From: Roseibium limicola
GTDB lineage: Bacteria; Pseudomonadota; Alphaproteobacteria; Rhizobiales; Stappiaceae
Direction of reading: 5' to 3'
NCBI RefSeq assembly: GCF_017313085.1
Contig: NZ_JAFLNF010000002.1
Span: 186,001-250,000 of the forward strand
DNA length: 64,000 nucleotides
Position 1 is the first letter of the stretch; each line of letters opens with the position of its first letter. The notes beneath the pieces were generated by a model. It saw nothing but the letters and a program-made list of their open reading frames with translations. It searched no databases and was not told the origin of the DNA. The position numbers and the translations under genes were made by a program. Of this stretch, positions 60,427 to 64,000 are shown piece by piece.

Positions 60427-61265
60427 TGAAAGACTTCTGGCAACGTTTCCGCCGCAACCGTGGCGCCGTGATCGGACTGGTGCTTCTGCTGGCCGTGATC
60501 CTCATCGCCCTCTTTGCACCCCTGCTGTTTCCGCAATCGCCGTGGAAGATGGTGCAGCGTCCTTTCCTGCCGCCCTTCGACATGGGTCAGTATCCGCTGG
60601 GTACCGATGCGCTGGGCCGCAATGTCATCGCCGGTCTCGCCTATGGCGCCCAGGTGTCCCTGTTGATCGGCCTGGTCTCCACCGTGGTGTCTCTGGCCAT
60701 AGGCATTCCGCTCGGCGCCTTCGCCGGTTATTTCGGTGGCTGGATTGATGACAGTCTGATGCGCTTCACCGAGTTCTTCCAGACCGTGCCAAGCTTTGCG
60801 CTGGCCATCGTGCTGGTCGCCATCTTCGAGCCCAGCGTGATGTCCATCATTGCCGCCATCGCCATCGTCAGCTGGCCACCGGTCGCCCGACTGGTGCGCG
60901 GCGAGGTTCTTTCCCTGCGCTCGCGGGAATACGTCGAGGCGGCGGTTCTCTCCGGCCAGAAGACCAGCACCATCATCTGGCGTCAGATCCTGCCCAACAC
61001 CCTGTCGCCGATCATCGTGCTTGCCTCCCTGATGGTTGCCACTGCGATCCTGCTGGAAAGCTCGCTCTCCTTCCTCGGGTTGGGCGATCCCAACATGATG
61101 TCCTGGGGGTACATGATTGGCGCGGCACGCACCGTGATCCGTCAGGCCTGGTGGCTGTCGTTCCTGCCGGGACTGGCCATCGTGCTCACCGTTCTGTCGC
61201 TCAATCTCATTGGAGAAGGCCTGAACGATGCCCTCAACCCACGCCTCAGCCGCAAGGGGAAATAA
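60426..61265 (+). CDS. Peptide ABC transporter permease (DppC type)
   Basis: A 279-residue permease. OppC-type marks are FWQRFRRNRGAVIGLVLLLA, YPLGTDALGRNVIAGLAYGA and the coupling loop REYVEAAVLSGQKTSTIIWR. I take ATG 60426 overlapping the upstream stop by one base; GTG 60423 is an equal alternative. It pairs with the DppB-type protein just upstream. The same TGATG junction is found in the minus-strand peptide operon. Confidence 0.93.
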   Translation: MKDFWQRFRRNRGAVIGLVLLLAVILIALFAPLLFPQSPWKMVQRPFLPPFDMGQYPLGTDALGRNVIAGLAYGAQVSLLIGLVSTVVSLAIGIPLGAFAGYFGGWIDDSLMRFTEFFQTVPSFALAIVLVAIFEPSVMSIIAAIAIVSWPPVARLVRGEVLSLRSREYVEAAVLSGQKTSTIIWRQILPNTLSPIIVLASLMVATAILLESSLSFLGLGDPNMMSWGYMIGAARTVIRQAWWLSFLPGLAIVLTVLSLNLIGEGLNDALNPRLSRKGK

Positions 61266-61266
61266 G

Positions 61267-62916
61267 ATGACCGATCCTGTTTCCTCTGCCTCTGCTCCGA
61301 CGCCTGTCGTAACCATCACCGACCTGCAGATCTCCCTGCCGGAAGGCGCTGATCGCCCCTATGCGGTCGACGGCATTTCCTTCCATCTGAACGCCGGAGA
61401 AATCCTCTGCATCGTCGGGGAAAGCGGCTCGGGCAAATCCATGTCGGCCAACGCCATGATGGGGCTTCTGCCGGATCTGGTGAGCCCCACAGGCGGATCG
61501 ATCCTGTTTGACGGCATTGATCTGCTGACCTTGAGCGAAACCCAGCTGCTGGATCTGCGCGGCAAGCGCGTCGCGATGATCTTTCAGGAACCGATGTCTG
61601 CGCTCAATCCTCTGATGCGGATCGATGACCAGATCGCGGAAGTCTACGAGGCCCATGGCCTGCTGACCCCGTCGGAACGCAAGAAGCGCGCAATCGAACT
61701 GTTGACGGAAGTCGGTATCCCCGAGCCGGAAAAAGCAGCTCGGGCCTATCCGTTCCAGCTCTCCGGCGGCCAGCGCCAGCGTGTGGTGATTGCCATGGCG
61801 CTCGCCCTTGAACCCGACGTGCTGATTGCCGATGAGCCGACAACGGCGCTCGACGTCACCACACAGGCCCAGATCCTTCATCTGATCGCAGATCTTCAGA
61901 AGCGCCACGGCATGGCGGTGATGTTCATCACCCATGACTTCGGCGTGGTGGCGGAAATCGCCGACCGGGTGGCGGTGATGCAATTCGGCAAGATCGTCGA
62001 GGAAGGCACGGCCAAAGAAGTTCTCGACCATCCGACCCACGACTATACCCGCAAGCTGATTGCTGCCATCCCGACACTTCACACCGGCGACGCCTCTGCA
62101 CCGATTGAAACCGCCCCCGCGCTGGAGGTTATCGGCCTGACCAAGTCGTATCGTTCCGGCGGTGGGTTCTTCGGCGGCCCGGAGCGCATCGTCCATGCGG
62201 TGAAGGATATTTCCTTCAAGCTTGGCACAGGTGAAACTCTTGGGGTTGTCGGCGAAAGCGGATCGGGTAAATCCAGCGTCGGTCGCTGTCTGGTGCGTCT
62301 GCAGAACCCGGATGCCGGCTCTGTCCTGCTGGATGGCGAGGATATGGCACATCTGTCCGGTGAAAAGCTGCGGACCGCCCGCAAGTCGATCCAGATGATC
62401 TTTCAGGACCCCTTCGCCTCGCTCAACCCGCGCTCCAAGGTCGGCCGTATTATTGCCGAAGGCCCCATTGCTCACGGCACACCGTCAAAGCAGGCCTATG
62501 CGCGGGCGGCGGAGCTTCTCGAACTGGTTGGTCTCGACCCGTCCGCCATTGACCGCTATCCGCACGAGTTCTCAGGCGGCCAGCGCCAACGCATCGGCAT
62601 TGCCAGGGCTCTCGCACTGGAACCGAAAATCATCATCGCCGACGAGGCTGTCTCGGCGCTCGATGTCTCAATCCAGGCCCAGGTTCTCGACCTGCTCGAT
62701 GACCTCAAGAAGAAGCTCAACCTCTCCCTGGTGTTCATCACCCACGATCTGCGTGTCGCAGCCCAGATCTGCGACCGTATCGCCGTGATGCAACGCGGCG
62801 AGCTGGTCGAGCTTGGCACCGCCGACGAAATCTTCAACGCCCCGAAACAGGACTACACCCGCTCGCTCATCGAGGCCATTCCAGGCCGACAGCGGGAACT
62901 GGAAGCCGCATCATGA
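61267..62916 (+). CDS. Peptide ABC transporter ATPase, two fused NBDs
   Basis: A 549-residue fused ATPase. Walker A GESGSGKS occurs at 51-58 and again near residue 337, with signatures [15 protein letters not shown] and [15 protein letters not shown] and Walker [12 protein letters not shown] and [11 protein letters not shown]. The ATG at 61267 follows AAGGGGAAA; it directly follows the permease stop. It is a paralogue of the fused ATPase in the minus-strand operon, with the same domain order. Confidence 0.94.
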   Translation: MTDPVSSASAPTPVVTITDLQISLPEGADRPYAVDGISFHLNAGEILCIVGESGSGKSMSANAMMGLLPDLVSPTGGSILFDGIDLLTLSETQLLDLRGKRVAMIFQEPMSALNPLMRIDDQIAEVYEAHGLLTPSERKKRAIELLTEVGIPEPEKAARAYPFQLSGGQRQRVVIAMALALEPDVLIADEPTTALDVTTQAQILHLIADLQKRHGMAVMFITHDFGVVAEIADRVAVMQFGKIVEEGTAKEVLDHPTHDYTRKLIAAIPTLHTGDASAPIETAPALEVIGLTKSYRSGGGFFGGPERIVHAVKDISFKLGTGETLGVVGESGSGKSSVGRCLVRLQNPDAGSVLLDGEDMAHLSGEKLRTARKSIQMIFQDPFASLNPRSKVGRIIAEGPIAHGTPSKQAYARAAELLELVGLDPSAIDRYPHEFSGGQRQRIGIARALALEPKIIIADEAVSALDVSIQAQVLDLLDDLKKKLNLSLVFITHDLRVAAQICDRIAVMQRGELVELGTADEIFNAPKQDYTRSLIEAIPGRQRELEAAS

Positions 62917-64000
62917 CAGACACCCCATCGTCGCTTCTCTCCGAGGAGCTGAACAAGGCCATCCTGCAATCCGTCGAGGATGGCTTTTCTGAGCAGATCG
63001 ATTTCACCTCCGACATGATCCGCTTCCCCTCCCTGCGCGGCAAGGAACGCCCAGCGCAGGAATGGCTTGCAGACGACCTGAAAAAGCGCGGCTATCCGGT
63101 CGAGAGTTTCGTCGTCGACGTGGAGAAGATCCACGATCATCCGGGCTTTTCGCCGGTCAACGTCGATTACTCCGACGCGCTCAACGTCATCGCCACCCAC
63201 ACCCCGCGAGAGATCAAGGGAAAGTCGCTGATCCTCAACGGCCATATGGATGTGGTGCCGGAAGGCCCGCACGACATGTGGGAGGTCTCTCCCCCCTATG
63301 AGCCCAAGGTGGTTGGAGACTGGCTCTACGGCCGTGGCGGTGGCGACATGAAAGCCGGCATTGCCGCCAACATCTTCGCCCTCGAAGCCCTGAAGCGTAT
63401 CGGCTACCAGCCGGCAGCAAAGGTTCACATCCAGTCGGTGGTGGAAGAAGAGTGCACAGGCAACGGGGCGCTCGCCTGTCTGGTGGAAGGCTATACCGCC
63501 GATGCTGCCATCATCCCCGAGCCGGAAGACGAGCAGCTGGTGCGCGCCAACTGCGGCGTTCTGTGGTTTGAAGTCATGGTATCCGGCCACCCGGTGCATG
63601 TGCGCGAAGCAGGCACCGGCGCCAACGCCATCGAAGCCAGCTTTCGGGTGATCGAAAGCCTGAAGCAGATGACCGAAGAGTGGAACGCCGAGAAGGTCAA
63701 CCACCGCTACTTCGAAGAGCTGGAGCATCCGATCAACTTCAACGTCGGGCAGATCGAAGGCGGCGACTGGGCCTCCTCTGTACCTGCCTGGTGCAAGATG
63801 CAGTGCCGCATCGCCATCTACCCCGGCGACGACCCGAAGGACCGGGCCAAGCAGATCGAGGAGCATCTGGCCAAGGATCTGGCCGGTGACAGCTTCCTCG
63901 GCAATCGGCCACCGCAAATCACCTGGAACGGCTTCTTCGCCCGGGGCTATGTGCTGGAAGAAAACACCGAGGCTGAAAAAGCCCTGGCCGTCGCCCATCG
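62913..64000 (+). CDS. ArgE/DapE family deacylase (3' end cut by the window)
   Basis: An M20 hydrolase of which 362 residues are visible. Metal ligands are H111 and D113 (LNGHMDVVPEGP), D145 (GGGDMKAGIAAN) and catalytic/ligand E179-E180 (VVEEECTGNG). SGHPVHVREAGTGANAIEA opens the lid domain. The family includes acetylornithine deacetylase, succinyl-diaminopimelate desuccinylase and many catabolic deacylases. The start overlaps the ATPase stop (ATGA), so it is coupled to the importer, and a catabolic role on the imported compound is likely. The open frame continues past base 64000. Confidence 0.9.
   Translation, partial: MTDTPSSLLSEELNKAILQSVEDGFSEQIDFTSDMIRFPSLRGKERPAQEWLADDLKKRGYPVESFVVDVEKIHDHPGFSPVNVDYSDALNVIATHTPREIKGKSLILNGHMDVVPEGPHDMWEVSPPYEPKVVGDWLYGRGGGDMKAGIAANIFALEALKRIGYQPAAKVHIQSVVEEECTGNGALACLVEGYTADAAIIPEPEDEQLVRANCGVLWFEVMVSGHPVHVREAGTGANAIEASFRVIESLKQMTEEWNAEKVNHRYFEELEHPINFNVGQIEGGDWASSVPAWCKMQCRIAIYPGDDPKDRAKQIEEHLAKDLAGDSFLGNRPPQITWNGFFARGYVLEENTEAEKALAVAH

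Noticed and set aside
61246..62475. A 409-residue minus-strand frame opposite the fused ABC ATPase
   Set aside because: The plus strand has two complete ATPase domains; the antisense frame has no recognisable domain.
1..64000. tRNA, rRNA, prophage or integrated element
   Set aside because: No tRNA-like cloverleaf with a CCA end, integrase, transposase or phage structural gene was recognised by reading; a tRNA scan could still be run.

Overview
The window is about 60% GC, densely coded DNA from an alphaproteobacterium. The block dusB-ntrB-ntrC-ntrY-ntrX-trkA-hfq-hflX, the fused ispDF gene, two RutR-type regulators ahead of a reductive pyrimidine operon, and many amino-acid and peptide uptake genes point to Hyphomicrobiales. 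A marine Stappiaceae-like genus (Roseibium/Labrenzia/Stappia) is my best guess, an inference from gene content only. I see no rRNA, tRNA, prophage, CRISPR array or insertion sequence.

Layout. 1-9440: a truncated metallo-beta-lactamase-fold hydrolase, a TetR-controlled EmrAB-type efflux pair, recX, a nucleoside-gate membrane protein divergent from an Lrp-type regulator, a YkvA-like protein, a VOC protein, a PLP enzyme with a zinc-ribbon-like N-terminus, and arfB. 9437-19796: two RutR-like TetR regulators and a pyrimidine catabolic operon (omega-aminotransferase, cupin, N-carbamoyl-beta-alanine amidohydrolase, dihydropyrimidinase, ABC ATPase and two permeases). Two RutR-box palindromes precede it. 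The operon is riddled with palindromic repeats, including a small GIY-YIG nuclease gene bounded by inverted hairpins. 20229-22783: mazG, then a quinone-oxidoreductase-like gene divergent from an HxlR regulator.

22857-36954: the core block hflX-hfq-trkA-ntrX-ntrY-ntrC-ntrB-dusB (all minus strand), then ispDF, a CinA-type amidase and a small secreted protein. 36979-42561: a second omega-aminotransferase, an SDR oxidoreductase, ridA, a LysR regulator and an AGCS amino-acid symporter.

42912-64000: two parallel peptide-utilisation modules. The first (minus strand) runs M81/MlrC-like protein, solute-binding protein, two permeases, fused DppDF-type ATPase and two M20 hydrolases, with an IclR regulator diverging from it. 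The second (plus strand) runs class II aldolase, solute-binding protein, two permeases, fused ATPase and an ArgE/DapE-like deacylase cut by the window end, with a GntR regulator diverging. An amidase and a LysR regulator lie between them.

The strongest candidate for something undescribed is the hairpin repeat family. Its members have 7-9 bp stems whose sequence changes with full compensation, while the CTTGA/CTCGA loop and the flanks stay constant. One inverted pair of these hairpins encloses the GIY-YIG gene (14208-14581). A near-identical pair with almost nothing inside sits at 39247-39314. This resembles REP doublets and their RAYT transposases, but with a GIY-YIG nuclease as the enclosed gene.
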